64,000 bases of DNA from Jeotgalibacillus campisalis (lineage in GTDB: Bacteria > Bacillota > Bacilli > Bacillales > Jeotgalibacillaceae). The stretch is from contig NZ_JXRR01000008.1 of NCBI RefSeq assembly GCF_000829515.1, positions 248,001-312,000 on the forward strand, read 5' to 3'. How positions within the stretch are numbered: position 1 is the first letter of the stretch; each line of letters opens with the position of its first letter. The translations under genes were made by a program, and so were the position numbers. The notes beneath the pieces were generated by a model. The model had not been told where the DNA came from. It ran no database searches and worked only from the letters and a program-made list of their open reading frames with translations. Positions 51,208 through 59,899 of this stretch are shown piece after piece.

Positions 51208-52047
51208 ATGCATACTGTCTGGAAAGGAAGCATTTCATTTGGGCTGGTCAATATACCAGTCAAGCTTCATACAGCTACTGAAAACAAAGACATTAAATTA
51301 AGACAGCTTCATAAAGAGTGTCACACACCAATCAATTATCAAAAGGTCTGCTCCGGCTGTGATCAAGAAGTGAAAAATGAAGACATTGTTAAAGCCTATG
51401 AGTACGCGAAAAATAAATTTGTCGTGCTGGATGAAGAAGATCTTGACCAGCTGAAAAAAGAAAATGAAGATAAAGCAGTGGAAATTATCGATTTTGTGAA
51501 ACTGGAGGAAATCGACCCTATATATTTTGAGAAAAGCTATTTCATGGCACCAGATTCAGGGGGAGGAAAAGCGTACTCCCTTTTAAAGAAAGCGCTGGAG
51601 GAGTCTGGGAAAATTGGCGTTGCCAAAATCATTATCCGCTCAAAAGAACAGCTTGCGGTGGTAAGGGTCTATAACGAAACATTGATCATGGAGACCATCC
51701 ATTTTCCTGATGAGGTACGCAGCTCACATGACGTACCGAATGTACCGGAAGAAGCAAAGATTGTACAAAAAGAACTGGATACAGCTCTGCTTCTGATCGA
51801 TCAGCTTACAACAGAATTTGATCCTGAGAAGTACACAGACGATTACCGCACAGCTTTGATGGAGCTGATCGAACAAAAGAAAACAGGCAAAAAAACCGTA
51901 ACGGCAACCGAACGAAAACAGCCCACAACCTCTGCCAATGTAACGGAACTCATGGCGGCGCTTCAAGCATCCGTCGACAAAACCAAAAAGAAAAAAACCG
52001 CACCCAAAAAACGTGCAGCTCCTTCAAAAACGAAGAAAAACGCATAA
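51208..52047 (+). CDS. ku: Ku DNA end-binding protein
   Basis: 279 residues: MHTVWKGSISFGLVNIPVKL opens the family; CHTPINYQKVC onward and FEKSYFMAPDSGGGKAYSLL follow in the ring domain. The tail is Lys-rich (KTKKKKTAPKKRAAPSKTKK), the DNA-end-binding and LigD-contact part. It forms a homodimer ring on broken ends and recruits LigD. AGCAGGTG precedes the ATG. No partner gene other than ligD. Confidence 0.95.
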   Translation: MHTVWKGSISFGLVNIPVKLHTATENKDIKLRQLHKECHTPINYQKVCSGCDQEVKNEDIVKAYEYAKNKFVVLDEEDLDQLKKENEDKAVEIIDFVKLEEIDPIYFEKSYFMAPDSGGGKAYSLLKKALEESGKIGVAKIIIRSKEQLAVVRVYNETLIMETIHFPDEVRSSHDVPNVPEEAKIVQKELDTALLLIDQLTTEFDPEKYTDDYRTALMELIEQKKTGKKTVTATERKQPTTSANVTELMAALQASVDKTKKKKTAPKKRAAPSKTKKNA

Positions 52048-52076
52048 GCTGTTCAATGTGATGCCGGATAAATGAG

Positions 52077-52110
52077 GAAAACCCGCCTAACTAGTTCAGG
52101 CGGGTTTTTC
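52077..52110. terminator. Bidirectional terminator
   Basis: AAAACCCGCCT pairs with AGGCGGGTTTTT around AACTAGTTC, between ku and the convergent hmp. Confidence 0.9.
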
Positions 52111-52113
52111 GTA

Positions 52114-53322
52114 TTACATTCCTTTATCCGCAGCTTCCATCAATAAATCCGGACCGAAAAATTCATAATGAATCCGGTCAGATGGAACCCCTAACTGGTT
52201 GAGTGAATGTAGTACTGCTTTCATAAAAGGCGGCGGTCCACATAGATAAACCACACTGCTCGTATCGAGGGTTTTCTTTAACAGATCATACGTGACATAG
52301 CCTGTGAAATCGCATGCTTCATGTTTTTCTTTATATACAACATAATTTTTACCGTTTGGAAGAGAAGAAACCAGCTCTTTTACTTCTTCGTTAAATGCAT
52401 GGACCGACTGGCTGCGCGCTGCATGAATGAATGTGACAGGCCGCGTTGGATTGTGCTTAGCGATTGAGTCAAGCATGCTCAGCATTGGTGTCACGCCCAC
52501 ACCGCCGCTGATAAGGATGACAGGTGTTTTTTCTTGCACATCAAGATAAAAGTCGCCTGCGGGTACACTGACCAAAATGGAATCGCCTTCTTTTACGTTG
52601 TCATGAAGAAAGTTAGAAACGATTCCGCTTGGTTCACTGTCATGTTCCTTCTTCACTGAAATACGATACTGCTCAGGATTATAGGTTTGTGACAGACTAT
52701 ATTGGCGGTTCATTGTATAACGCTCACCCGGTATTTGAACCTGTACCGTTACATACTGTCCAGGATTATACGCGGGTAAGGATGATTGATCTTTAGTTTC
52801 TAAATAAAAGGACGTAATCAAAGAGCTTTCTTTCACTTTTTTTGCAATGATCAGTTCTTTGAAGCCTTTCCATCCGCCAGCTTTTGTTTCCGCAGCGTTG
52901 TACATCTCTTTTTCTACGGAAATAAACACATTTGCAATGACTCCGTATGCTTCCTCCCACGCTGATAAAATTTCTTCCGTTGCATCTTCCTTAAGGACCT
53001 CTTTAATTGCTTTCAATAAATACTCTCCCACAATAGGATAATGTTCTGGTTTTACTCCCAGGCTTCTATGCTTATGAGCAATTTTTTCAACAGCAGGAAG
53101 GATTTTTTCAAGGTGTTCAATATGCAAGGCTGCTGCGTAAACGGTATTGGCCAGCGCGGTTTGCTGGCGTCCTTTTTTCTGATTAGCCTGATTAAAAATG
53201 TTTAAAAGTTCAGGATGAGCCTCAAACAGCATGTCATAAAATCGTTTAGTAATAGCAGTTCCCGTGGTTTCTAGTACCGGAACGGTTGATTTAATAATAG
53301 TAATATTTTTTTGAGATAGCAT
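52114..53322 (-). CDS. hmp: Flavohemoprotein (nitric oxide dioxygenase)
   Basis: 402 residues: a globin domain (TKRFYDMLFEAHPELLNIFN; proximal His in KHRSLGVKPEHYPIVGEYLL) and a ferredoxin-reductase domain with YTMNRQYSLSQ (FAD), ISGGVGVTPMLSMLDSIA (NAD) and YEFFGPDLL at the end. It oxidises NO to nitrate. The divergent nsrR and an NsrR-like operator at 53343-53367 on its leader show control by NO. Confidence 0.95.
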   Translation of the reverse strand: MLSQKNITIIKSTVPVLETTGTAITKRFYDMLFEAHPELLNIFNQANQKKGRQQTALANTVYAAALHIEHLEKILPAVEKIAHKHRSLGVKPEHYPIVGEYLLKAIKEVLKEDATEEILSAWEEAYGVIANVFISVEKEMYNAAETKAGGWKGFKELIIAKKVKESSLITSFYLETKDQSSLPAYNPGQYVTVQVQIPGERYTMNRQYSLSQTYNPEQYRISVKKEHDSEPSGIVSNFLHDNVKEGDSILVSVPAGDFYLDVQEKTPVILISGGVGVTPMLSMLDSIAKHNPTRPVTFIHAARSQSVHAFNEEVKELVSSLPNGKNYVVYKEKHEACDFTGYVTYDLLKKTLDTSSVVYLCGPPPFMKAVLHSLNQLGVPSDRIHYEFFGPDLLMEAADKGM

Positions 53323-53342
53323 GATCTACACTCCTTTTGATA

Positions 53343-53367
53343 AAAGATATATTTTAAATACATCTTT
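53343..53367. promoter_or_regulatory. NsrR operator of hmp
   Basis: AAAGATATATTT-T-AAATACATCTTT, a 25-bp palindrome with 11 of 12 pairs, matching the Bacillus NsrR consensus (ATRTATYTTAAATATAT-like). It lies just upstream of the hmp start and just downstream of a likely -10 (TATAGT on the minus strand), so NsrR would block hmp. Confidence 0.8.
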
Positions 53368-53429
53368 ACTATACGCTTGATTGGAGCAAAAACAATTGCT
53401 TTTATCAATCGTTAAGGAAATCGTCACAA

Positions 53430-53459
53430 TTGAAGACTTAATTTAAAAAAGCGTATACT
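53430..53459 (+). promoter_or_regulatory. Sigma-A promoter of nsrR
   Basis: TTGAAG (53430-53435), an 18-nt spacer, then TATACT (53454-53459), ~64 bp before the nsrR start. Confidence 0.5.
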
Positions 53460-53522
53460 AAAGGGACAATGCACTGCATAGCAATGCAGGCAAATGGACG
53501 GACAACGGTAAAGGAGATAAGA

Positions 53523-53987
53523 ATGAGACTGACATTGTATACAGACTACTCCCTGAGAGTCCTAATCTACTTAGCTTCAAAAAAGAACGAGGACCGCGCC
53601 AATATACAGGAAATCGCAGATTCTTATCAAATTTCAAAAAATCATCTAATGAAAGTGACCCATGAGCTTGGAAAAATAGGATTAATCGAAACCCTTCGTG
53701 GAAGAAACGGCGGAATTCGATTAGCCCAGGAGCCTGCTTCGATTAACATTGGATCAGTCGTAAGGAAAACGGAGGAGGATTTTCATTTGGTGGAGTGCTT
53801 CGATAAAGAACGAAACCAGTGTGTCATTTCACCCGTTTGCGGCCTAAAACACGCACTCGCAAAAGCACTTGACGCTTACCTTACCGTGCTCGACAGTTAC
53901 ACACTGCAAGATCTCGTCAAAAATCCCCTTGATCTTCAGGCCTTGTTAGCAGCAGGAAAAGCGGAGCAGGATCCGCCTTCGCATTAA
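53523..53987 (+). CDS. nsrR: Rrf2-family NO-sensing repressor NsrR
   Basis: 154 residues. MRLTLYTDYSLRVLIYLASK and the winged-helix IQEIADSYQISKNHLMKVTH bind DNA; three cysteines in VECFDKERNQCVISPVCGL (C-x7-C-x5-C) hold the NO-sensitive Fe-S cluster. It is next to hmp, its usual target. AAAGGAG before ATG 53523 decides the start; an in-frame ATG at 53469 precedes it without a site. Confidence 0.95.
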   Translation: MRLTLYTDYSLRVLIYLASKKNEDRANIQEIADSYQISKNHLMKVTHELGKIGLIETLRGRNGGIRLAQEPASINIGSVVRKTEEDFHLVECFDKERNQCVISPVCGLKHALAKALDAYLTVLDSYTLQDLVKNPLDLQALLAAGKAEQDPPSH

Positions 53988-54019
53988 ATCAGTAACGCAC
54001 AAAAGGGACCTTGGTACAT

Positions 54020-54301
54020 ATGGACATGAAAATCTATTTATTTCTTTCTTATGCGACTGGAGACGATCCAATTGTGAAAGAATGTCTCAAGAACCGGCTT
54101 GAAAAACTATATGATGTAAAACAAATTCATGGAAATGTTCAGTTAATCAAAACAGATGATGACATCTCATTGTTGAAGACGTACCTTGAAGAATGTTTTG
54201 AAGAGGAAGGCAGTTATTTTCTTGTTGAAATAGCCGATCAGCCAAACCGCTACTTAAAGCAAATTGATGGTTATCTGGACCGATGGATGAACGATATCTA
54301 G
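54020..54301 (+). CDS. Hypothetical protein (93 aa)
   Basis: An acidic, probably soluble protein (MDMKIYLFLSYATGDDPIVK; LKTYLEECFEEEGSYFLVEI; RYLKQIDGYLDRWMND). It starts 33 bp after nsrR and may be cotranscribed. TTG at 54011 is an alternative start closer to the AAAAGGGA site; ATG 54020 or 54026 is equally possible. Family not recognised. Confidence 0.6.
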   Translation: MDMKIYLFLSYATGDDPIVKECLKNRLEKLYDVKQIHGNVQLIKTDDDISLLKTYLEECFEEEGSYFLVEIADQPNRYLKQIDGYLDRWMNDI

Positions 54302-54335
54302 AACGTTTAAAACTTGCTGACTCAATAAAAAATTA

Positions 54336-54379
54336 GAAAGCCTTCGCGAATTTGAGATGCATTCGTGAAGGCTTTCTTG
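54336..54379 (+). terminator. Terminator of the nsrR unit
   Basis: GAAAGCCTTCGCGAAT pairs with ATTCGTGAAGGCTTTC, then TTG. Confidence 0.85.
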
Positions 54380-54441
54380 CTGGTATTCAATTTTGCCCTG
54401 GCAAAATCACTAAGTTAACTGCTGTCATTTCCTTTTCCTAT

Positions 54442-54467
54442 TGTAACGATCTTTTGCATTACTCGTC
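54442..54467 (+). promoter_or_regulatory. ECF-type promoter of the lipoprotein gene
   Basis: TGTAAC (54442-54447), 16 nt, CGTC (54464-54467): the sigma-X/M-like pattern, 22 bp before the start. The short leader carries only the ribosome binding site. Confidence 0.5.
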
Positions 54468-54488
54468 TTATGAGTTAGGAGGTGTTTT

Positions 54489-55277
54489 ATGGAAATTTGT
54501 AAGGTTATAACAATTGCTTTTGTTGTGATTTTATCAGGGTGCTCTTCAGCAAATGAGAATGATCGCTATGGCGGAGCTGACGTTGACAGGAAGAGGGATG
54601 TAATTGAAAGTCATGGTATGATCGAAAATATCAGTCTGCTTAATGACTTCGTAGAACATGTTCAAGCTGGCGAAAAAGATTCACTAAAGATCGTACAGTT
54701 TACGACAGAAGGGGATCCGATCTTCTATCAGTTAGACTATGATGAAAATCTGAACTATGCCATTGACACGACAAAGGATTCCTATGGCAGCGGTGAAATA
54801 AATGAGTATCAATGTGATTCAATCAAAAAGACAGAAACTAGTATAGAGACATCTTTTACTCTTGAAGGCTGTTCAGGGGGTTCTCAGGAAATATTAACGA
54901 TCTCACATAATACAGAACAACAGGATTATTTTGAGGTTTCATTGAAAACTTCACAATATGAATTGAATACAGAGCAGCTGGAATGGATTGAAAAGTCTGA
55001 AGAGGGCGAAACAGTAACGAGTGATTTTCAACTTTCAACTAAGGATTTGAATGAAATTTACAAAGAGCTTGTCTTTGCCAACTATTTAGAAGAAAAAGCG
55101 CTGTCGTCTTCTTGTGATCCGGATGGAACTGATACCTACAAGCTGAAGGTGTGGATTAATAGCGGTGAAAGGGAATTTGAATGGGCAGCATGTGAAAACA
55201 CTGTTGACAGTAAAGCAATGACTGCAGCAGCTCAGCGGATCATTGAAATAGGGCAAGCAGCTGCTGCTTTTGAATAA
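54489..55277 (+). CDS. Membrane lipoprotein, unknown
   Basis: 262 residues. Signal with lipobox: KVITIAFVVILSGCSS (cleavage before Cys). The mature part is acidic with Cys pairs (YQCDSIKKTE, LEGCSGGSQ, SSCDPDGTD, WAACENTVDS) that may form disulfides. It should be tethered to the outer face of the membrane. Function not recognised. It probably responds to envelope stress, judging from the ECF-type promoter. Confidence 0.75.
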   Translation: MEICKVITIAFVVILSGCSSANENDRYGGADVDRKRDVIESHGMIENISLLNDFVEHVQAGEKDSLKIVQFTTEGDPIFYQLDYDENLNYAIDTTKDSYGSGEINEYQCDSIKKTETSIETSFTLEGCSGGSQEILTISHNTEQQDYFEVSLKTSQYELNTEQLEWIEKSEEGETVTSDFQLSTKDLNEIYKELVFANYLEEKALSSSCDPDGTDTYKLKVWINSGEREFEWAACENTVDSKAMTAAAQRIIEIGQAAAAFE

Positions 55278-55370
55278 TGATAAAAATCAATGCCTGATTT
55301 TTGGCGATGTACGTTCTTGGAATCCGTTAAACTAAAAGAAAACCGTTACCCGTGAAAGCGAGGGAGTTCA

Positions 55371-56417
55371 ATGGAGACTCTGGAGAGAAAAAGCGAATTT
55401 TATCAGGCATTGATTGAAAAAAATAGTGAGTATGAGGGCATCTTTTATGTGGGCGTTAAGACAACTGGCGTCTTTTGCCGTCCTACCTGCCCGGCAAGAA
55501 AACCTAAGTTCGAAAACTGTGAATTTTACCAGACAGCAAAGGAAGCGCTGCTTGCTTCTTTTCGACCGTGTAAACGATGCCGTCCGTTGTCACACCCCAA
55601 TCAGGTGTCTGAAGTTGTTGCAAGGCTTGTAGAAGCAGTGGAATTGAATCCTGAAAAACGTTGGAAAGATTATCACTTTAGGGAAATGGAGGTTGATGAA
55701 TCGACTGCAAGACGTCAATTTAAGAAACGCTTTGGAATGACATTTGTTGAATATGCCCGGTCAAGAAGAATGGGGATCGCGATGAAACAACTACGCTGCG
55801 GGGAAGCGGTGATTGATGCACAGCTTGCAGCAGGTTACGAATCGAGCAGCGGTTTCCGAGATGCATTTTCCAGGATCATGGGGGCTCCTCCTGCTTTGGC
55901 TGATAATAAGAACATGTTTAAAGCAGCCTGGATTGACACGAAACTTGGACCCATGATTGCCATTGCCGATGAAAAAGCACTTTGGCTGCTTGAGTTTGTG
56001 GACCGGCGGGGACTTGAACGGGAAGTGGAAAAACTGAGGACAAAAACAAAGTCTGCGGTGATTCCTGGCAGCAATTCGATCCTTCAATCAGTGGAAAAGG
56101 AACTGCAGGAATATTTTGATGGGAAACGAACGGAATTCAAAACGCCTATCCGTTTGATTGGATCTGATTTTCAAAAAAGTGTATGGCAGAAACTGCGTGT
56201 TATTCCTTATGGAGAAACGAAATCTTATTTTGATATCGCTTCTTCTCTGGGAAAACCAACTGCTTTCCGTGCAGTTGCGCTCGCAAACGGTGCCAACCAA
56301 CTGGCCATCATCATCCCGTGTCACCGCGTCATAAGACTTAACGGAAACTTAGGCGGATATGGTGGAGGGATTTCCCGTAAACAATGGATGCTGGAATTTG
56401 AAAAGAAGAATAAATAA
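55371..56417 (+). CDS. ada: Bifunctional Ada (methylphosphotriester/O6-methylguanine methyltransferase)
   Basis: 348 residues, full-length compared with E. coli Ada. Residues ~1-75 hold the zinc-thiol site (CRPTCPARKP; RPCKRCRPL) that accepts the phosphotriester methyl. An AraC-type helix-turn-helix follows (WKDYHFREMEVDESTARRQF). The C-terminal methyltransferase has IIPCHRVIRLNGNLGGYGGG with the acceptor Cys. It repairs alkylated DNA and becomes an activator when methylated. No alkA or other partner is beside it. Confidence 0.95.
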   Translation: METLERKSEFYQALIEKNSEYEGIFYVGVKTTGVFCRPTCPARKPKFENCEFYQTAKEALLASFRPCKRCRPLSHPNQVSEVVARLVEAVELNPEKRWKDYHFREMEVDESTARRQFKKRFGMTFVEYARSRRMGIAMKQLRCGEAVIDAQLAAGYESSSGFRDAFSRIMGAPPALADNKNMFKAAWIDTKLGPMIAIADEKALWLLEFVDRRGLEREVEKLRTKTKSAVIPGSNSILQSVEKELQEYFDGKRTEFKTPIRLIGSDFQKSVWQKLRVIPYGETKSYFDIASSLGKPTAFRAVALANGANQLAIIIPCHRVIRLNGNLGGYGGGISRKQWMLEFEKKNK

Positions 56418-56465
56418 GAAATGTAAGAAGTGGGGCCTGACTCCTTTCGTGCTTTTTAAAGGTAG

Positions 56466-56496
56466 CGCACAGAAGGGGCCAGGACCCTTCTGTGCG
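56466..56496 (+). terminator. Hairpin after ada
   Basis: A perfect 12-bp stem, CGCACAGAAGGG with CCCTTCTGTGCG, followed by TTATT. It is a weak terminator or leader structure for the next gene. Confidence 0.55.
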
Positions 56497-56591
56497 TTAT
56501 TGCATTACCTTGTCACCTTGAGAAAACGGCGGGGTTATGGGAAGATAGATCAGTGAATGTAGTCAATATTCAAAAAAAGGGAGGAAGGATT

Positions 56592-58115
56592 GTGGGAATA
56601 AAAGAGAAAAAGGAAAAGAAGGAGAATAAGGCCTGGAAGGTGCCGCATACGTTTGTGATTGTGTTTGGCGTGGTGGTTCTTGCGGCAATTCTCACTTATT
56701 TAGTGCCGGTCGGGCAGTTTGAGACAGAAGAAGTTACATATAGCCAGGGAGGCGAGGAATCGTCACGAACGGTGCTGATTCCGGATAGCTTTTCAATTGT
56801 CACCGATAATGAAGGTAACCAGGTTCGCGAAGGGACGAAGCTGTTCGAAGCTGGAGGAGAGGCCGGGTTTTTAAATTACGTTTTTGAAGGTCTCGTTTCA
56901 GGAGATAAATGGGGTTCAGCCGTTGGAGTTGTGGCTTTTATCTTGATTATTGGTGGAGCGTTTGGCATTATCCTGCGCACAAAAGCAATTGAACAGGGAA
57001 TCTTAAGTGTAATTGATAAAACAAAAGGAAAAGAAATTTTAATTATTCCCATCATGTTTTTCTTGTTTTCGCTTGGCGGAGCAGTGTTTGGCATGGGTGA
57101 GGAAGCAATTGCTTTTGCTATTATTCTAGTTCCATTGATGGTTGCACTTGGGTATGATGCAATTACAGGCGTCATGATTACATATGTAGCAACACAGGTT
57201 GGGTTTGCCACTTCCTGGATGAATCCATTTAGTGTAGCGATTGCGCAAGGCGTCTCGGATGTACCTGTTCTTTCGGGTGCACCTTTTAGAATTGCGATGT
57301 GGGCTGTCTTTACGTTAATTGGTATCGTTTTTACCTGGCGTTATGCTGCACGAATTAAAAAGGATCCGAAAAAATCACTTTCGTATGATACTGACTCTTA
57401 CTTCAGAAAGCAATCGGATCTGCAGGATCTGGACGCAAAATTCACCCTGGGCCACAGTTTAGTCATCCTGACATTGATTGTCGGACTTGGCTGGATTATT
57501 TGGGGCGTAATCGAGAATGCCTATTATATCCCTGAAATTGCATCTCAGTTTTTCACCATCGGTTTAGTGTCCGGTTTGATCGCTGTGGTATTTAAACTAA
57601 ATAATATGAAGGTGGATGACATTGCAGAGGGCTTTGTCGAAGGAGCGAAGGATTTGCTGCCTGCCGCGTTGATCGTTGGTATGGCGAAAGGGATCGTGAT
57701 TATTCTTGGAGGCGACAGCCCGGATGCACCGTCCGTATTAAATACGATGCTGTTTGGAGCGGGACAAGTGATAGGGGATTTCCCTGAAACCCTGTCAGCA
57801 TGGTTTATGTACGCTTTCCAATCCGTTTTTAATTTCTTTGTGGTATCCGGTTCAGGTCAAGCTGCATTAACGATGCCATTGATGGCCCCTCTGGCAGACA
57901 TTGCCGGGGTTTCGCGCCAGGTAGCCGTCCTTGCCTTTCAACTGGGCGATGGCTTGACGAATATCTTTGTGCCTACTTCTGCTGCTCTTCTTGGGACGCT
58001 CGGAGCAGCAAGAGTTGATTGGGGAACGTGGGCACGTTTTATCTGGAAATTTATGCTGCTGATGATCGTGATGGCTTCAGTATTTATAGTGATAGCTACG
58101 TTGATAAACTTTTAG
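56592..58115 (+). CDS. YfcC family transporter
   Basis: 507 residues with ~12 hydrophobic segments: a charged Lys/Glu N-terminus, KVPHTFVIVFGVVVLAAILT, an extracytoplasmic loop, then YVATQVGFATSWMNPFSVAI, GMAKGIVIILGG, SVFNFFVVSGSGQAALTMPL and LAFQLGDGLTNIFVPTSAAL, as in the YfcC/AbgT-like family (short-chain carboxylates or peptides). Placement just before iadA suggests it imports isoaspartyl dipeptides or a similar acidic compound. GGGAGGAAGG before GTG 56592 decides the start. Confidence 0.85.
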   Translation: MGIKEKKEKKENKAWKVPHTFVIVFGVVVLAAILTYLVPVGQFETEEVTYSQGGEESSRTVLIPDSFSIVTDNEGNQVREGTKLFEAGGEAGFLNYVFEGLVSGDKWGSAVGVVAFILIIGGAFGIILRTKAIEQGILSVIDKTKGKEILIIPIMFFLFSLGGAVFGMGEEAIAFAIILVPLMVALGYDAITGVMITYVATQVGFATSWMNPFSVAIAQGVSDVPVLSGAPFRIAMWAVFTLIGIVFTWRYAARIKKDPKKSLSYDTDSYFRKQSDLQDLDAKFTLGHSLVILTLIVGLGWIIWGVIENAYYIPEIASQFFTIGLVSGLIAVVFKLNNMKVDDIAEGFVEGAKDLLPAALIVGMAKGIVIILGGDSPDAPSVLNTMLFGAGQVIGDFPETLSAWFMYAFQSVFNFFVVSGSGQAALTMPLMAPLADIAGVSRQVAVLAFQLGDGLTNIFVPTSAALLGTLGAARVDWGTWARFIWKFMLLMIVMASVFIVIATLINF

Positions 58116-58126
58116 TGAAATTAAAG

Positions 58127-58153
58127 CACTAAAGGGGTCCGGCCCCTCTAGTG
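58127..58153 (+). other. Intergenic hairpin between yfcC-like gene and iadA
   Basis: CACTAAAGGGG pairs with CCCCTCTAGTG (one mismatch) around TCCGG, with no T run. It could protect the upstream mRNA end or weaken readthrough inside the operon. Confidence 0.5.
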
Positions 58154-58189
58154 TGGTAAAGATACTTTGCATTGAAAGGAGCATGCTTC

Positions 58190-59362
58190 ATGTTGAAATT
58201 GATTCGGAATGGGGATGTTTATGCCCCGCACCCGCTTGGCAAGAAGGATTTGCTGCTGGTGGATGGAAGAATCGGGTTTATTGGAGAGAAAATTGAGCGC
58301 CCTGAGGGATTCGTGGAAATAGAGGAAATTGATGCTGAAGGGAAGATTGTGGTACCTGGATTTATCGATTCCCATGTTCATATTATGGGCGGTGGGGGTG
58401 AAGGCAGTTATAAAACAAGAACGCCTGAACTCAAGCTGACGGATGCGACACTTGGCGGAGTAACAACACTTGTGGGTGTGATTGGAACCGATGGCACGAC
58501 CCGTACGATGGCGAGTTTGGTCGCAAAAGCAAGAGGACTTGAAGAAGAAGGCATTACCTGCTATGCGCATACAGGGTCCTATCAGGTGCCGGTTAAAACG
58601 CTGACGGGTACGATTGAGGATGATTTGATTTTAATTGACCGGATTATTGGTGCGGGTGAAATTGCGATTGCAGATCACCGGTCCTCTCAGCCCACGGTGG
58701 AAGAGCTTGCTAAAATTGCATCAGCCGCCCGTATTGGCGGAATGCTTTCCGGGAAAGCGGGTATTGTCAATGTTCATGTGGGAGACAGCTTCGATCATTT
58801 AGATGTCATTGAAAAGGTTGTGGAAACGACTGATATCCCGATTAAACAGTTTTATCCGACTCATATAAACCGCAATCCTCATTTGTTTGAAGCAGGTATT
58901 GCCTATGCGAAAAAAGGAGGGTATGTGGACTTTACAACGAGTTCCATTCCGAAATTTTTTGAAGAAGGCGAGGTGAAGTGCAGCGCCGCGTTAAAGAGAA
59001 TGCTCGATCAAGGAGTGGATGGGTCGTTAATTACGTTCACTTCAGACGGACAGGCAAGTCTTCCGGATTTTAATGACCAAGGGGAGTTCCTTGGGCTTCA
59101 GCTCGGAAAGGTGACGACACTTTATCCTGAAGTTCGGGATGCCATTTTACAAGAGGATGTAGCAATAGAAGATGCTGTGCGGGTGATCACAGAAAATCCT
59201 GCAGCAATCCTTAAACTGACTCAAAAAGGCCAGATCAAAGAAGGAAAAGATGCTGATCTGGTATTGCTAGATAGCGAGACACTTGAGATTGATACTGTCA
59301 TTTCTCTTGGCCAGGTCATGGTTAAAAACGGAGAAGCGGTTGTGAAAGGAACATTTGAATAA
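58190..59362 (+). CDS. iadA: Isoaspartyl dipeptidase
   Basis: 390 residues of the amidohydrolase superfamily: GFIDSHVHIMGGGGEG (metal HxH), GIGTDGTT-like VGVIGTDGTTRTMASLVAKA, AGIVNVHVGDS and YPTHINRNPH, then ITFTSDGQAS carrying the late Asp. It splits beta-aspartyl dipeptides arising from damaged proteins. The transporter just upstream may feed it. AAAGGAG 8 nt before ATG 58190 decides the start. Confidence 0.93.
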   Translation: MLKLIRNGDVYAPHPLGKKDLLLVDGRIGFIGEKIERPEGFVEIEEIDAEGKIVVPGFIDSHVHIMGGGGEGSYKTRTPELKLTDATLGGVTTLVGVIGTDGTTRTMASLVAKARGLEEEGITCYAHTGSYQVPVKTLTGTIEDDLILIDRIIGAGEIAIADHRSSQPTVEELAKIASAARIGGMLSGKAGIVNVHVGDSFDHLDVIEKVVETTDIPIKQFYPTHINRNPHLFEAGIAYAKKGGYVDFTTSSIPKFFEEGEVKCSAALKRMLDQGVDGSLITFTSDGQASLPDFNDQGEFLGLQLGKVTTLYPEVRDAILQEDVAIEDAVRVITENPAAILKLTQKGQIKEGKDADLVLLDSETLEIDTVISLGQVMVKNGEAVVKGTFE

Positions 59363-59379
59363 CGTTTTTCAATTGAAGT

Positions 59380-59419
59380 AGGAGCTATCCCATTTACAGG
59401 ATACGCTCCTCTTTTTTTT
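59380..59419. terminator. Bidirectional terminator
   Basis: GGAGCTATCC pairs with GGATACGCTCC, then CTTTTTTTT; the T run overlaps the stop codon of the convergent YvrJ gene. Confidence 0.8.
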
Positions 59420-59552
59420 ATCCTACTCGTTCGGTGAGCCCGTGTATGGATTGAATCACTGCTTCGAGTTTCGCTTCAATCCGGTGCAGTAAATAAAGGG
59501 TTACCACAATTGGAAATCCTACTTCACTAATCAGCTTAATCCACTCATCCAT
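59418..59552 (-). CDS. YvrJ family protein
   Basis: 44 residues: MDEWIKLISEVGFPIVVTLY then LLHRIEAKLEAVIQSIHGL, the YvrJ family pattern of one membrane helix and an amphipathic tail. AAAGGAGTGA precedes the ATG. It belongs with the DUF2922 and DUF1659 genes just upstream on the same strand, as in other Bacillus species. Function unknown. Confidence 0.85.
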   Translation of the reverse strand: MDEWIKLISEVGFPIVVTLYLLHRIEAKLEAVIQSIHGLTERVG

Positions 59553-59598
59553 TTTGGTTCACTCCTTTCTTTTAAAAAATAGCAGAGAGAGTGCTGAC

Positions 59599-59632
59599 AA
59601 AAGGCAGTCAGCTGTTTGCTGACCGCCTTTTG
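59599..59632 (-). other. Hairpin between DUF2922 and YvrJ genes
   Basis: AAAAGGCAGTCAGC pairs with GCTGACCGCCTTTT (two mismatched bases). It may partly terminate or protect the upstream messages within the cluster. Confidence 0.55.
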
Positions 59633-59651
59633 TGATTTAAGGTGATGCCGC

Positions 59652-59870
59652 TTATACTAATTCAACGTCTTCAACGCCTCGTGCTACTACGCGTGCACCG
59701 ATAATGCCGATCAGTCCGCCTGATGGGGTAACAAATGCATCTTCAGCAATGATGTTTTCCATTACTGTTTTAATAGCGGCTGGATCTACTGGCTCGATGG
59801 GAGAATCAATCGATAGAGTGGAAGTGGCTCCGCCTGCCGTTTGAAATTGAAGTTCCAGTGACTTATTCAT
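59652..59870 (-). CDS. DUF2922 family protein
   Basis: 72 residues: SLELQFQTAGGATSTLSIDS at the start and PSGGLIGIIGARVVARGVED near the end, the DUF2922 pattern. It is followed by YvrJ and preceded by DUF1659. Such trios recur in Bacillaceae; role unknown. AAGGTGG precedes the ATG. Confidence 0.85.
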   Translation of the reverse strand: MNKSLELQFQTAGGATSTLSIDSPIEPVDPAAIKTVMENIIAEDAFVTPSGGLIGIIGARVVARGVEDVELV

Positions 59871-59899
59871 ATTTTCACCACCTTTCTACTGAACTGTAA

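Noticed and set aside
56359-56556. 65-codon frame spanning the ada hairpin
   Set aside because: Begins within ada in another frame, crosses the hairpin, lacks a binding site.
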